The notes beneath the pieces are model-generated. The model was not told the DNA's origin. It was given only the letters and a program-made list of their open reading frames with translations, and did not search any database. Of a stretch of 50,316 nt of DNA, positions 41,895 through 50,210 are shown one piece after another. The stretch covers positions 1 through 50,316 of the forward strand of contig JAIBBR010000020.1 in the NCBI GenBank assembly GCA_019694575.1, given 5' to 3'. Both the position numbers and the translations under genes were made by a program. The DNA is from Myxococcaceae bacterium (GTDB taxonomy: Bacteria; Myxococcota; Myxococcia; Myxococcales; Myxococcaceae). Every line of letters begins with the position of its first letter. Within the stretch, counting starts at the first letter, position 1.

Positions 41895-44800
41895 TTAGTA
41901 CATTTTCGACAGCCGCACTTCCCAGTTGTTGGCGCTGCACAGCTCTTGCCACGTCACCCACAAGCCGTCTGCCCGGGCTGACATTTCGGGGCGCGTTGCC
42001 GTGCACGACGGGCTGTTGTTCCACGACGAGCCGCCACTTGGCCCGCTGACGATAGAAAAGCCTGGCGCCGCAGCAGCCAAGTCAATCATTTTGACGCGCA
42101 CTTGGCCTGCGACTGAATAGGCCACCCACACCGTGCTGCCGCGCGACACCACGTCGAAGCCGTCTGACGGCACGCTTTGCGCCACGTCGGGGTAGCTTGA
42201 CCAGTCGGTGGCGGTGCGTGTCAGGCAGCTCAAGGTGCGGTTGCCGCTGACGTCGTGTGTCATGCACACCACTGCCGTGGCCCCTGCGTACGCCGAGCGC
42301 ATCGCCGCCACGCCGACAGTCGGTTGCGCTTGGGTGAGTGAAGCCCAGGGCCCGTTGTTGACGCTTTCGAAAATGCGCAAGGAGCCGTTGGTGAGCGCGA
42401 TGCCCGTAACGAGCCGGCGCGCGCCCGCCATGGCGCCTGACGCCCCTTCGTTGGTGGCCAAGTACTGCACCGTGTTGTCGACCGTCGAGCTGGGGCCGTT
42501 GATGAAGGTGTTGTTCACCGCGGTGCGCCAGGTCAGCTCGGGGTTGGCCGCCGAGGGTATGAGCGCGCTCGCCAGCGCCGAGCCGTCGGTGACCAATGCG
42601 CCTAACGCGCTGGTGCCGTCGTACGTGTCCACGGAGGCCACGGTATCGAGATACAGAAATGACGGAGGCCCCAAGCCTAAAAACCCGTACACGTCATTGC
42701 CCACGGCCACCGCGCGGCGCTGCGTCACCGGGAAAGACAGACATGACGCTGAATTCGGGGCGGTAAAATACTCCGCCAAAGACCCTCGGGTGTTGACGCT
42801 GTCGACGTAAAAGAGCGCGGGGTCTTGCATGGCGAAATCTGCGCAGAAGCCACCGGGTTTGCGCCCCAACACCCACGTTCGGGCGAAAGTCACCGCCACC
42901 GCGGGCCGGGGCTCGACAGCATAGGTGCCGGGCGACACCCAGCTGTCATACAGCGGCGCCCGCACGTTGAATAAAATCGACTTACGGGGGAAAGGGTTTT
43001 TTTGTGCCGAAGCGTCGGTGACCCCGTTGATGAGCAGCTCGTAGGTGTGGCCCACGGTGAGCGGCGCGTGGGGCACCACGGTGAGCCGCTTGGTGGCTGC
43101 CTGCCATTCGACGTCGGCCGGCACCGCCACCTGGTTGTCACGAATTTGCGCTGACGCCGTGGTGACGCTGGCGGGCTCGAGGGCTTCGTCGAACGCTGCC
43201 CACACGCTGAAGGGTGAAGCGACCGAAGCTGACGCGTCAATCGGCTCGCTCGCCAAGAGCACGGGTGGCTGGTTGTCGACCACGAAGACCGTGACTTGCG
43301 CCGAAGCATGAGAATCGCCTTGCAGCACGTCGACGGTGAACGTCAGTTGTTGCTCGGTGGCGGGCGCGACAAACGCGGCTGAGTCAGTCTGGTCGCCAAT
43401 GAGGGGCAAAGGTGTACCGCTGGTTTGGGTCCACTGGTAGGTGAGCTGAAGACCGCTCTGTGGGTCTGCGCCGCTGACGGTTGCGCTCAACGTCACCGTG
43501 GCGCCAGGGCTGGAAAACAGCACCGGGTTGACGGCGACTTTCAACAAACCACCGAGGGGGTTTTGCTGTACCAACACCGGTACGTGAAAAGGTTCTGAGC
43601 TGAGTAACCCGTTTGAAACGCGCAGCGTGACTTCACCCCCGCCTTCATTGGGAGACGAGCGCAGCATCACCTGAGCCGCTTGCAAGTTGCTGTTGGGCAG
43701 TGCCTCTAAAGTAAGAGGCCCGGCCGTGACGCTCCATTGATACGTGAGTTGAGAGCCGGTGGTGTCGTCACTCATGGTGCCGTCGAGCACCACGCCGGCG
43801 TCAGGCAGCATCACCACCTGCGCGGGGTGCACCAGGGCCACGGGTGGGTCGACAATTTCAACCACCAAATTGACGGGAGCGCTGTCGAGCCCCTGCTCGT
43901 TCGTCACCACCAAGCTGAAGTGCAATTGCACGGGCGTCGAAGGAGCGGTGAAAGTCGGGGTGCTCGCGAGCAGCGAATGGTTGGCCGAGAGCGCAACGGT
44001 GGGCTCGCCCAGCGCCGGCACTTGTGTCCACTGGTAGACCAGTGAGCCTCCGGTGGGGTTGGTTGAGCGCGAGCCGTCGAGGCGCACGGTTTTGCCCACC
44101 GCGCCCACGCTGTGCAGGGGCGCCAGCGCCACGGGAGCGCTCCCGGCGATGAGGGTGCCGCCGTCGCTGAGCGTGCCTCCGTCGGTGGGTGAGGTCGGCA
44201 AGTCGTTGCCAGTGGCCAGCGCGATGTCGCCCACGTCGGTGGTCTCGTTCGCGTTGACGAGCAGGTTGTTGATGCGCGCGGTGCGAAAGGAGTCTTTCGA
44301 AATGGTCAGCTCGTAGAGGCCCGCCGCGAGCCCATTGAATGAGAACGTGCCGTCGGCCGCCAGGTTGATGGGTGTGATTTGGCCCGAGAGCGCGCGCAGG
44401 TTGACGCCAACGGTGGTGACGTCGCCCTCTTGCAGCAACACCACCTTGCCTTTCAGAGAGCCTGGCGTGGGCATGCTCGCCGGCGCGGCCTGCAGCGAGA
44501 GCGTTTTCAAGGTCAGCTCTTGGCCAGAAGAGAGGTTGATGGTGTCGAGACCGACTGTCTCATAGCCCTGGCGGTACACGCCGATGCGCACTTCGCCTTC
44601 GGGCAATTCACCGAGCAAGAAGCTGCCGTCGTCGGCAGTGATGCTGGCGAAAGGGCTTTCGGGCACGAAGACGACCGAGCCCGCGTGGCCGGTGCCGGTG
44701 GTGACATCGGCGCGCAACGCTTTGCCGCGCAGCTGCGCGTTTTCGCCGAGCAGCACTTCGCCCAGGTTGATGTTGCGGCCTGGGCCGGCTTTCAGCGCCT

Positions 44801-45128
44801 GCAGGGTGAGCGATTTTTGTTTTTCGAATTGGCCGTCGCCGTCGCCATCGAAGCGCAACAGCACCGTGCCTGCTTCTTTGGTGATGCCCTCGACGAGAAA
44901 ATTGCCGTTGTCGTCGGCCAGCGTGCCCGCGCTGCTGGCGAGCAGTTGCACCACCGCTTTCGCCGCGGGGCTGCGGGTGCTGGTGCCGGGCTGGGCGATG
45001 ACCAGGCGGCCTTGCAAGGTGCCAGGGGTGGGCGGCCCGGGCGGGTCTGGCAGTTCCAAGTTGCGCGAACAGTTGAAGGCGAACAGAGAGACAGCGACCA
45101 GGGCGCGGGCTTTCCATACGGGAGTCAT
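41895..45128 (-). CDS. Giant lipoprotein with carboxypeptidase-regulatory, PKD and Ig-like domains
   Basis: A 1077-residue exported protein. The signal peptide ends in a lipobox-like LFAFNC. Several CarboxypepD_reg-like domains come first (LQGRLVIAQPGT, LRGKALRADVTTG, LKGKVVLLQEGD). Then there are about three PKD-type domains (for example YQWTQVPALGEPTVALSAN and YQWSVTAGPL), and a Big_5-like domain (PPVLLASEPIDASASV). The C-terminal about 300 residues form an unnamed, propeller-like region. It is probably a surface-exposed adhesive or scaffold protein. The ATG at 45128 is chosen for its signal peptide; the frame to 45269 extends into the divergent HIT gene region. Confidence 0.8.
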   Translation of the reverse strand: MTPVWKARALVAVSLFAFNCSRNLELPDPPGPPTPGTLQGRLVIAQPGTSTRSPAAKAVVQLLASSAGTLADDNGNFLVEGITKEAGTVLLRFDGDGDGQFEKQKSLTLQALKAGPGRNINLGEVLLGENAQLRGKALRADVTTGTGHAGSVVFVPESPFASITADDGSFLLGELPEGEVRIGVYRQGYETVGLDTINLSSGQELTLKTLSLQAAPASMPTPGSLKGKVVLLQEGDVTTVGVNLRALSGQITPINLAADGTFSFNGLAAGLYELTISKDSFRTARINNLLVNANETTDVGDIALATGNDLPTSPTDGGTLSDGGTLIAGSAPVALAPLHSVGAVGKTVRLDGSRSTNPTGGSLVYQWTQVPALGEPTVALSANHSLLASTPTFTAPSTPVQLHFSLVVTNEQGLDSAPVNLVVEIVDPPVALVHPAQVVMLPDAGVVLDGTMSDDTTGSQLTYQWSVTAGPLTLEALPNSNLQAAQVMLRSSPNEGGGEVTLRVSNGLLSSEPFHVPVLVQQNPLGGLLKVAVNPVLFSSPGATVTLSATVSGADPQSGLQLTYQWTQTSGTPLPLIGDQTDSAAFVAPATEQQLTFTVDVLQGDSHASAQVTVFVVDNQPPVLLASEPIDASASVASPFSVWAAFDEALEPASVTTASAQIRDNQVAVPADVEWQAATKRLTVVPHAPLTVGHTYELLINGVTDASAQKNPFPRKSILFNVRAPLYDSWVSPGTYAVEPRPAVAVTFARTWVLGRKPGGFCADFAMQDPALFYVDSVNTRGSLAEYFTAPNSASCLSFPVTQRRAVAVGNDVYGFLGLGPPSFLYLDTVASVDTYDGTSALGALVTDGSALASALIPSAANPELTWRTAVNNTFINGPSSTVDNTVQYLATNEGASGAMAGARRLVTGIALTNGSLRIFESVNNGPWASLTQAQPTVGVAAMRSAYAGATAVVCMTHDVSGNRTLSCLTRTATDWSSYPDVAQSVPSDGFDVVSRGSTVWVAYSVAGQVRVKMIDLAAAAPGFSIVSGPSGGSSWNNSPSCTATRPEMSARADGLWVTWQELCSANNWEVRLSKMY

Positions 45129-45197
45129 GGGTGGCGCAAGGTTAGCAAAGCTTAGGTGACACCTGGCTTTTGGGTTCAGCCGTGATACGTGCAGCCC

Positions 45198-45542
45198 ATG
45201 CCTGACTGCCTGTTTTGCAAAATCATCGAAGGCAAAATTCCCGCCACGGTGGTACATAAAGACGAGCACTGCCTCGGTTTTTTAGACATCAACCCTCAGG
45301 CGCCGCTGCACGCGCTCTTCGTGCCCTTCAAGCATGTGGCGACGCTGAATGACGCCACGGTTGAAGACCGCGAGATGCTTGGTCATTTGATGTTCGCCGC
45401 CGCGAAAGTGGCCCGTGAGAAGGGCTTTGCCGATACCGGGTACCGCACGGTGATGAACTGCAACCGTGAAGCGGGGCAGACGGTGTTTCACGTGCATTTG
45501 CACCTGCTGGCGGGCCGGCCGATGTCGTGGCCGCCGGGGTAG
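45198..45542 (+). CDS. HIT-family (HINT-like) nucleotide hydrolase
   Basis: A 114-residue cytoplasmic protein. The zinc-binding-type opening MPDCLFCKIIEGKIP and the histidine triad VFHVHLHLLAGR near the C-terminus are diagnostic. HINT proteins hydrolyse purine nucleoside phosphoramidates. The ATG at 45198 is the standard start; a GTG at 45189 is possible. It is divergent from the giant lipoprotein by 69 nt. Confidence 0.95.
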   Translation: MPDCLFCKIIEGKIPATVVHKDEHCLGFLDINPQAPLHALFVPFKHVATLNDATVEDREMLGHLMFAAAKVAREKGFADTGYRTVMNCNREAGQTVFHVHLHLLAGRPMSWPPG

Positions 45543-45586
45543 AGGCTTGGGGGTTGGGGTCGTCGCTGACGTCAGCTGCCCAAAAA

Positions 45587-46759
45587 TCACGCGCGAAGAC
45601 CGCTCGCTCTCAGAAACGTTTCCAGGCCTTGGGCGCTGACGCCCGCGGTAACCACTTCGGTACCTGGCCCGGTCTTGGGAGAACGATGAACCACGATGCC
45701 TTGTGCTCGCTCCCCACCCATCACCCGCTGCAATTCTTTCATCGACTTTGCATCAACCGGCATCACCGTCTTTGCCCACTTCACTTCCAAAAGCCGCAGT
45801 TTGCCTCCCGGCGCGGGCTCGACGAAGTCGACCTCGAGGCCTCGCTCATCACGAAAGTAATAGAGCTCCCGGCGGCGCCCTAAGTTGATTTGATTCTTAA
45901 TCAACTCGGCGGCCACAAAGCCTTCGAACACTGGCCCTAGAAAAGGCGAGCGCTCGAGCTGCCCAGGTGTCGATATTCCGAGCAGGTGACACACCAGGCC
46001 TGAGTCGAGCCAATAGAGCTTGGGTGACTTGGTCAGTCTTTTTCCGAAATTTTCAAAGTAGGGGGGAATCAACGCAATCAACCCAGTGACTTCTAAAGTC
46101 GATAGCCACTGCGAGACGGTCGGCACAGAAATACCCAGGGGCGCAGCCAAGTCTGAGCGGTTGAGCACCTGGCCATGGCGGCTGGCAACGAGCGAGACGA
46201 AGCGCCTAAAAGTCAGCAAGTCTTTCACCGCGTGCACCTGGCGTACGTCGCGCTCGACATATGTTTGCAGGTAAGACTCGAACCAGGTGGCGGCGGCCGA
46301 TGGCCGAAGCCAGACTTCGGGGTAACTTCCACGCAGCAGGTTCCATCTTCCGAGCTCGCGGAAAGAAAGCGGCAGAAGCTGAAAAACCGCGGCGCGGCTT
46401 GCCATTGATTCGGTGGCATTCGCCATCAGCGAATAGTCGTGCGACCCAGTCAATAACCAGCGCCCGGTGGCCCGAGGCTGTGCGTCGATGAAGCTTCGTA
46501 TCCACGGGAAGAGCTCAGGGGCGTTTTGAACTTCGTCAACAATGGCCGGTAGCGCGAGCGACTCGAGCCAACCCCGAGGGTCTTCTTTAACGCGGGCCAA
46601 GACGTCGGGTGATTCCAACAGGTGGTAGGAGGCTCTGGGAAAACAGTGGCGCAGCAAGTGGGTTTTGCCGGCCCGTCTCGGCCCGGTGAGAATAACCGCC
46701 GAAAATTGACGCGCCGCCTTGCGCAGCCTGGAACTCAATTCTCTTTTGAATTTTCCCAT
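45587..46759 (-). CDS. AAA_14/DUF4143-type ATPase (2)
   Basis: A 390-residue cytoplasmic ATPase. Walker A is LTGPRRAGKTHLL, Walker B is ALPAIVDEVQNAPE, and WLLTGSHDYSL is the sensor region. The C-terminal DUF4143 part includes a winged-helix-like stretch (LAAPLGISVPTVSQWLSTLE) and a restriction-endonuclease-like core (GLEVDFVEP ... LRLLEVKWAK, D...ExK). It is only distantly similar to 28801-29949. A perfect 13-bp inverted repeat lies 2 nt before the ATG, suggesting autoregulation. The family's function is not settled. Confidence 0.88.
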   Translation of the reverse strand: MGKFKRELSSRLRKAARQFSAVILTGPRRAGKTHLLRHCFPRASYHLLESPDVLARVKEDPRGWLESLALPAIVDEVQNAPELFPWIRSFIDAQPRATGRWLLTGSHDYSLMANATESMASRAAVFQLLPLSFRELGRWNLLRGSYPEVWLRPSAAATWFESYLQTYVERDVRQVHAVKDLLTFRRFVSLVASRHGQVLNRSDLAAPLGISVPTVSQWLSTLEVTGLIALIPPYFENFGKRLTKSPKLYWLDSGLVCHLLGISTPGQLERSPFLGPVFEGFVAAELIKNQINLGRRRELYYFRDERGLEVDFVEPAPGGKLRLLEVKWAKTVMPVDAKSMKELQRVMGGERAQGIVVHRSPKTGPGTEVVTAGVSAQGLETFLRASGLRA

Positions 46760-46761
46760 TG

Positions 46762-46796
46762 TGGTGTTTTTTAATTCACGACTTTAAAAAACACCA
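46762..46796. promoter_or_regulatory. Perfect 13-bp inverted repeat before the AAA_14 gene (2)
   Basis: TGGTGTTTTTTAA (46762-46774) and TTAAAAAACACCA (46784-46796) are exact reverse complements separated by 9 nt. The left arm ends 2 nt before the ATG at 46759. This is most simply a repressor operator covering the promoter or start; an RNA hairpin is also possible. Confidence 0.55.
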
Positions 46797-46880
46797 ATGT
46801 CATAAGATGGCGACGAAGGGGCGATTTCGAAATGGCCCATCGCGTCGGGCCGTCGGCTTGGCTACACTGGGTGGCCTTAA

Positions 46881-47804
46881 GTGAATAAACCCCGACACAT
46901 TCTGAGCGCCGCGCTCTGCTCTGTGCTTGTTGCCCAAGCCGCCCCTATCAAGGCAGAAGATTTCGAACTCACCCATGCCGGCGATGTTTCTGGCAAGAGT
47001 GGCATCGGCGACTTGAATGACTTGGGCCAAGAGCTCGAAGCGCGCGGTTGGTATGTTTCGGCGAATTGCACCGACTATTGCTCGATGACCATCGTTGACG
47101 CCCCGTTCGGTCGCTCGGGCAAGGTGCTGCGTTACGAATACCGCTCAGACCAAGACAACGAGCCGGTTCCCCAACAAGACGCGCACAATGCCAATCTCAT
47201 TTGGAGCTTCAGCCCACCTCGGAGCGAGTTGTGGGCGCGGTACTATTTCGCCACCGATGTCGCGACGGCTGAATCGAACGCCACCTTGTCGCAATATTTC
47301 AATTCGGGCACCAAGCTCCACTACATCAAACCGGTGGGAGCCGGTCCTTCGTATGTGACAGGCCAGCCTTACACCACGCCGCACGGCGCCTTCAGTATCT
47401 ACGCGACGCAAGAAATGGCGGTCTGCCCGAGTGGAGGCACGCCCACGTTCAAGGGTGGCGGTGGCTGCAGCAATAACCTTTCGAATGGCGCGGTGCTCAT
47501 CGACGACAAGCGCTGGTACTGCGTGGAATACCATTTCAAGTTGAACAGCGACTATGCCCAGAGTGATGGTGCGCTCGAGGTGTGGGTCGACGGTACGCCG
47601 GTACAGTCATTGATGAATTTGAAAATGGTCGATGGCCACTTCACGCTGGCCGATGCGCGTATCGGCTCCATTGAAGTTTACCGGCAGCATTCGAACCACA
47701 TGCTGCGCTACGAAGACGACTTGGTGTGGAGCGACACGCGGGTGGGTTGCCTTTCCGGCGATACCCTTTCGCCCGGTCAGCCCATGAATTTGCTGGTGCA
47801 ATGA
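46881..47804 (+). CDS. Secreted concanavalin-like (polysaccharide-lyase-like) protein
   Basis: A 307-residue exported protein. The signal peptide is MNKPRHILSAALCSVLVAQA. The mature part is beta-rich: an opening FELTHAGDVSGKSGIGD, ELWARYYFATDVATAESNA, a Cys-containing loop, YCVEYHFKLNSD and GALEVWVDGTPVQSL. This is the pattern of ConA-like lectin/glucanase-fold proteins related to alginate/heparin lyases. No catalytic residues can be assigned safely. The start is GTG at 46881, 121 nt from the divergent AAA_14 gene. It may bind or degrade a polysaccharide. Confidence 0.6.
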   Translation: MNKPRHILSAALCSVLVAQAAPIKAEDFELTHAGDVSGKSGIGDLNDLGQELEARGWYVSANCTDYCSMTIVDAPFGRSGKVLRYEYRSDQDNEPVPQQDAHNANLIWSFSPPRSELWARYYFATDVATAESNATLSQYFNSGTKLHYIKPVGAGPSYVTGQPYTTPHGAFSIYATQEMAVCPSGGTPTFKGGGGCSNNLSNGAVLIDDKRWYCVEYHFKLNSDYAQSDGALEVWVDGTPVQSLMNLKMVDGHFTLADARIGSIEVYRQHSNHMLRYEDDLVWSDTRVGCLSGDTLSPGQPMNLLVQ

Positions 47805-48080
47805 GCGCTTCTCGCGGGGCAGGTTCGCATGTCTGCCGCAGGTCGTTGCGGTCAATTTCCCACCCGGCGCGGCGTGGGCAGGGCCGGTCTTTTCGCGGGA
47901 AATAACGGTTCACCTCGAGAAACGCGTCGCGCGCCAGCCCATGCAGTTCAGGTTTGGGGTTCGGCACGCCTTCGAGAAGAACAAGAAAAACAAACTGCAA
48001 AGCTGACCGCCCCGATATTTTGCACGATGTGCTGGGGTCGGCTCCGAAGTAGCGACGCTGGCCCGACTGCTGAAGCATGA
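47805..48080. other. Intergenic stretch without a supported gene
   Basis: This roughly 280-nt stretch lies between the ConA-like gene and the inverted repeat at 48081. Minus-strand frames here look partly protein-like (GLARDAFLEVNRYFPRKDRP) but run antisense into the ConA-like gene and match no family I know. It could be a remnant; I see nothing firm. Confidence 0.35.
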
Positions 48081-48114
48081 GAATGCCAAACAAGCGCCGA
48101 CTTGTGGCGCATTC
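48081..48114. promoter_or_regulatory. Imperfect 14-bp palindrome right before the kinase operon
   Basis: GAATGC-N4-CAAG (48081-48094) and CTTG-N4-GCATTC (48101-48114) are mirror arms around 6 nt; the outer 6 and inner 4 bases pair perfectly. It ends 6 nt before the ATG at 48121, where a ribosome site would be. It is likely an operator for an autoregulated operon, or a hairpin that hides the start. Confidence 0.45.
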
Positions 48115-48120
48115 TGCGGC

Positions 48121-48450
48121 ATGTTGCCATCAACGCATGATTCACGTTCCAGGTGGACCCAGTTGACGCCGGCCGAATCGGAAACGGCACTGACCGAATT
48201 CGTGAAGAGCTCCGTGCTCAACAAGAGCGAGCTTGCATGCCTGAAGAAGGGTGGAAAAGCGCTGGCTACCGACTCCGTCGTCGAAGGTGTCAGCTCGCCG
48301 AGCTTCGTTACTTCCACAGCATGGCTGAGGTGGCCGCCGCGGGTGGCTGGAAGGCTTAAAACGCTCACCTCCTTCGACGCAATCGCACCGGCCCCGACCT
48401 GTCTCGGGACGCTCTTGTTCGAACCCACCACCGGTACACGATCTTCATGA
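48121..48450 (+). CDS. Small protein of unknown function, first gene of the kinase operon
   Basis: A 109-residue protein without signal peptide or membrane segment. I recognise no family. It has a Ser/Thr-rich N-terminus (LTPAESETALTEFVKSSVL), so it could be a kinase substrate, and a Pro/Trp segment (TAWLRWPPRVAGRLK) in the middle. Codon use looks coding (G+C-rich third positions). The stop overlaps the kinase ATG (ATGA, 48447-48450). No ribosome site is visible before the ATG; the palindrome 48081-48114 is adjacent. Confidence 0.6.
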   Translation: MLPSTHDSRSRWTQLTPAESETALTEFVKSSVLNKSELACLKKGGKALATDSVVEGVSSPSFVTSTAWLRWPPRVAGRLKTLTSFDAIAPAPTCLGTLLFEPTTGTRSS

Positions 48451-49637
48451 GCCGCATCGTTCACGCAGTCACGGGGCCAAACCGAGCGTCGAGGCCAAGT
48501 CGCGTCACTGACCTCAGCAACGCATCCATCCGCCTCGAAAAGCAACTGGGCCAAGGCTATTTTTCAACCGCGTACCTGGCTTCCGGCCCTTGGGGGAAAC
48601 CGGTGGTGATCAAAGTTCCCAACAAGGGTCGAGCCACCTTCGAGACTTTCGCCAAAGAAGCCGAGGTTCTGGCGAAATTCGACAACAGCCGACGGTTACC
48701 GCACCTCGTCGCGCAAATACTGCCGAGCCAATCGAGCGTGGTACCTGACGGCGCGCTGGTGATGGAGGTGGTGCAAGGGGTGCCCCTCAAGGCGATGGGT
48801 GGAATCTCGGAGCAGCGCGCGATCGATCTCACCGTGAACTTTCTGGAAGGAGACCTCTCGTCGTTGCATCAACGACACTTGGTTCACCGCGACATCGCAC
48901 CGCAAAATGTGCTCATCGACGGGCAGAAAATGAAGTTGGTCGACTTCGGGTCTGCCGATTGGGTGGAAAAAGATACCGGGCGCGTCTCGCATGGGCGCGG
49001 GCGTCAGCTTGGCTCCCCGCCTTATACGGACCCCGAGCAGAGGGTGAACGAACAAATTGATCAGAGCGTCGACCTCTACGCAACCGCCGGGCTGCTCTTC
49101 AAAATGCTGACCGGGCAGTCACCCGACCCGAATGTGGTGGCGAAACTTCCCGAGGGTCGGCTGAAAACTGTCATCGACCAGTTTCGTGCGACCGACGCCT
49201 CGTTGCGCCCATCGTTGAGTCAAGCCGCCGCCGCGGTGCGTTCACTAAATCCCAACGACCTCAAAGCAGCGCGAACCCTGCGCTTTGCTACCCTTTATGG
49301 CCACGAGTCCGAGGCGCTTCAGTCCCTCGGAGAGAATGTCGGAGCGCATAGAAATTGGGCAAATGAAGTCGGCCTTACCACCGCGGCGAACGAGCTTCGG
49401 CGGAAGGTAGACTCTGTCTTTTTTCAGCCCAACGCTTCGAATCGCAAGACGGCGCTGGCAACATACTATGCCGACTTCTGCCTGAGGGCGAACGAGCTCG
49501 GCCTCAACCTCGGCGAGTACCGCAACAGCCCGCATCACGCAGACCATTTGAACTGGGCGATGAGCGTGCCTTTGGCCGAGGTTAGAAACGAAGTGTTCGC
49601 CCGTCTCGAGGTCATCGAGAAGTGGGCGGCGCCGTGA
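48447..49637 (+). CDS. Ser/Thr protein kinase with C-terminal helical domain
   Basis: A 396-residue cytoplasmic kinase of the Hanks type. Residues 28-280 hold the kinase domain: glycine loop LGQGYFSTAYLA (34-45), VVIKVPN (Lys56), Glu71 in helix C, catalytic loop VHRDIAPQN (Asp149, Asn154), DFG at 166-168, and SPPYTDPEQ in the P+1 loop. All key residues are present, so it should be active. The C-terminal about 115 residues form a separate helical domain (NWANEVGLTTAANELRRKVD, HHADHLNWAMSVPLAEVRNE) with no known match. No transmembrane segment is seen. It is linked to the flanking genes by ATGA and GTGA overlaps. Confidence 0.85.
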   Translation: MSRIVHAVTGPNRASRPSRVTDLSNASIRLEKQLGQGYFSTAYLASGPWGKPVVIKVPNKGRATFETFAKEAEVLAKFDNSRRLPHLVAQILPSQSSVVPDGALVMEVVQGVPLKAMGGISEQRAIDLTVNFLEGDLSSLHQRHLVHRDIAPQNVLIDGQKMKLVDFGSADWVEKDTGRVSHGRGRQLGSPPYTDPEQRVNEQIDQSVDLYATAGLLFKMLTGQSPDPNVVAKLPEGRLKTVIDQFRATDASLRPSLSQAAAAVRSLNPNDLKAARTLRFATLYGHESEALQSLGENVGAHRNWANEVGLTTAANELRRKVDSVFFQPNASNRKTALATYYADFCLRANELGLNLGEYRNSPHHADHLNWAMSVPLAEVRNEVFARLEVIEKWAAP

Positions 49638-50089
49638 GCACGCTGCTCGCTCAGGCGACTGCATGGTTCAAGTCGCAGGGCTGGCCGGCCGAAGTTCTCA
49701 AGAAAGGCGCCGTCGTTCGTCTCTTTGTCTCAACCCCGACGCGGCAATGGCAGGCGTTGGCGCAAGTGTTTGAGAAGGAGACCCTTTTCGTCTTCCTGAC
49801 CATCGTCGCGCGCAGCGTGCCTCGGCACCGAGAAGCCGCGGTGTTGGAATGGGTCAACCAGATCAACACCAAGCTGTGGCTGGGTAACTTTCAGCTCGAA
49901 GCTACCGATGGAGTTGTTCTGTTTAGAACGTCACTCGACAGTCGGGGAAAATCAGTGGCGGCGGAAGCGTTCGGGAGCACTTGTCTGCAGAACTTGGCAA
50001 CGGCAGAACGCTTCGCGGGAAGTCTTGAACAAGTCCTGGCGGGCGGCGAGCCGCAAGCGGCGGTCGAGGCGACACTGCGCAAGCGTTAA
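49634..50089 (+). CDS. YbjN-like domain protein
   Basis: A 151-residue soluble protein. The middle part, WVNQINTKLWLGNFQLEATDGVVLFRTS, is the hallmark of YbjN/type-III-chaperone-like proteins, followed by LATAERFAGSLEQVLAGG. These small alpha/beta proteins act as chaperones or adaptors in several contexts. The GTG at 49634 overlaps the kinase stop (GTGA). It is the last gene of the three-gene operon. Serving as adaptor or substrate of the kinase is inference from the coupling. Confidence 0.65.
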   Translation: MSTLLAQATAWFKSQGWPAEVLKKGAVVRLFVSTPTRQWQALAQVFEKETLFVFLTIVARSVPRHREAAVLEWVNQINTKLWLGNFQLEATDGVVLFRTSLDSRGKSVAAEAFGSTCLQNLATAERFAGSLEQVLAGGEPQAAVEATLRKR

Positions 50090-50210
50090 GCAGATCCGAG
50101 GGCCGGCGTGGCGTACGAGCGGGCCAGGCGCTCGGTAAGTCGTTGCATTCGGGCCCATGGGCGACCGTAATCCCTTCAGAAGGTTCGCCTTGCCCACTGG
50201 ATGCGGATCC

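Noticed and set aside
41895-45269. N-terminal extension of the giant lipoprotein to 45269
   Set aside because: The extra residues overlap the divergent HIT gene, have no signal peptide and are basic/His-rich noise; the ATG at 45128 gives a clean lipoprotein start.
45565-45576. GCTGACGTCAGC palindrome in the gap between the HIT and AAA_14 genes
   Set aside because: Twelve-base palindrome without a T-run; TGACGTCA also occurs near 5848. In G+C-rich DNA this is close to chance and no regulator can be tied to it.
47910-48554. Minus-strand open frame of 214 codons
   Set aside because: It overlaps two better-supported coupled plus-strand genes, has irregular composition and matches no family I know.
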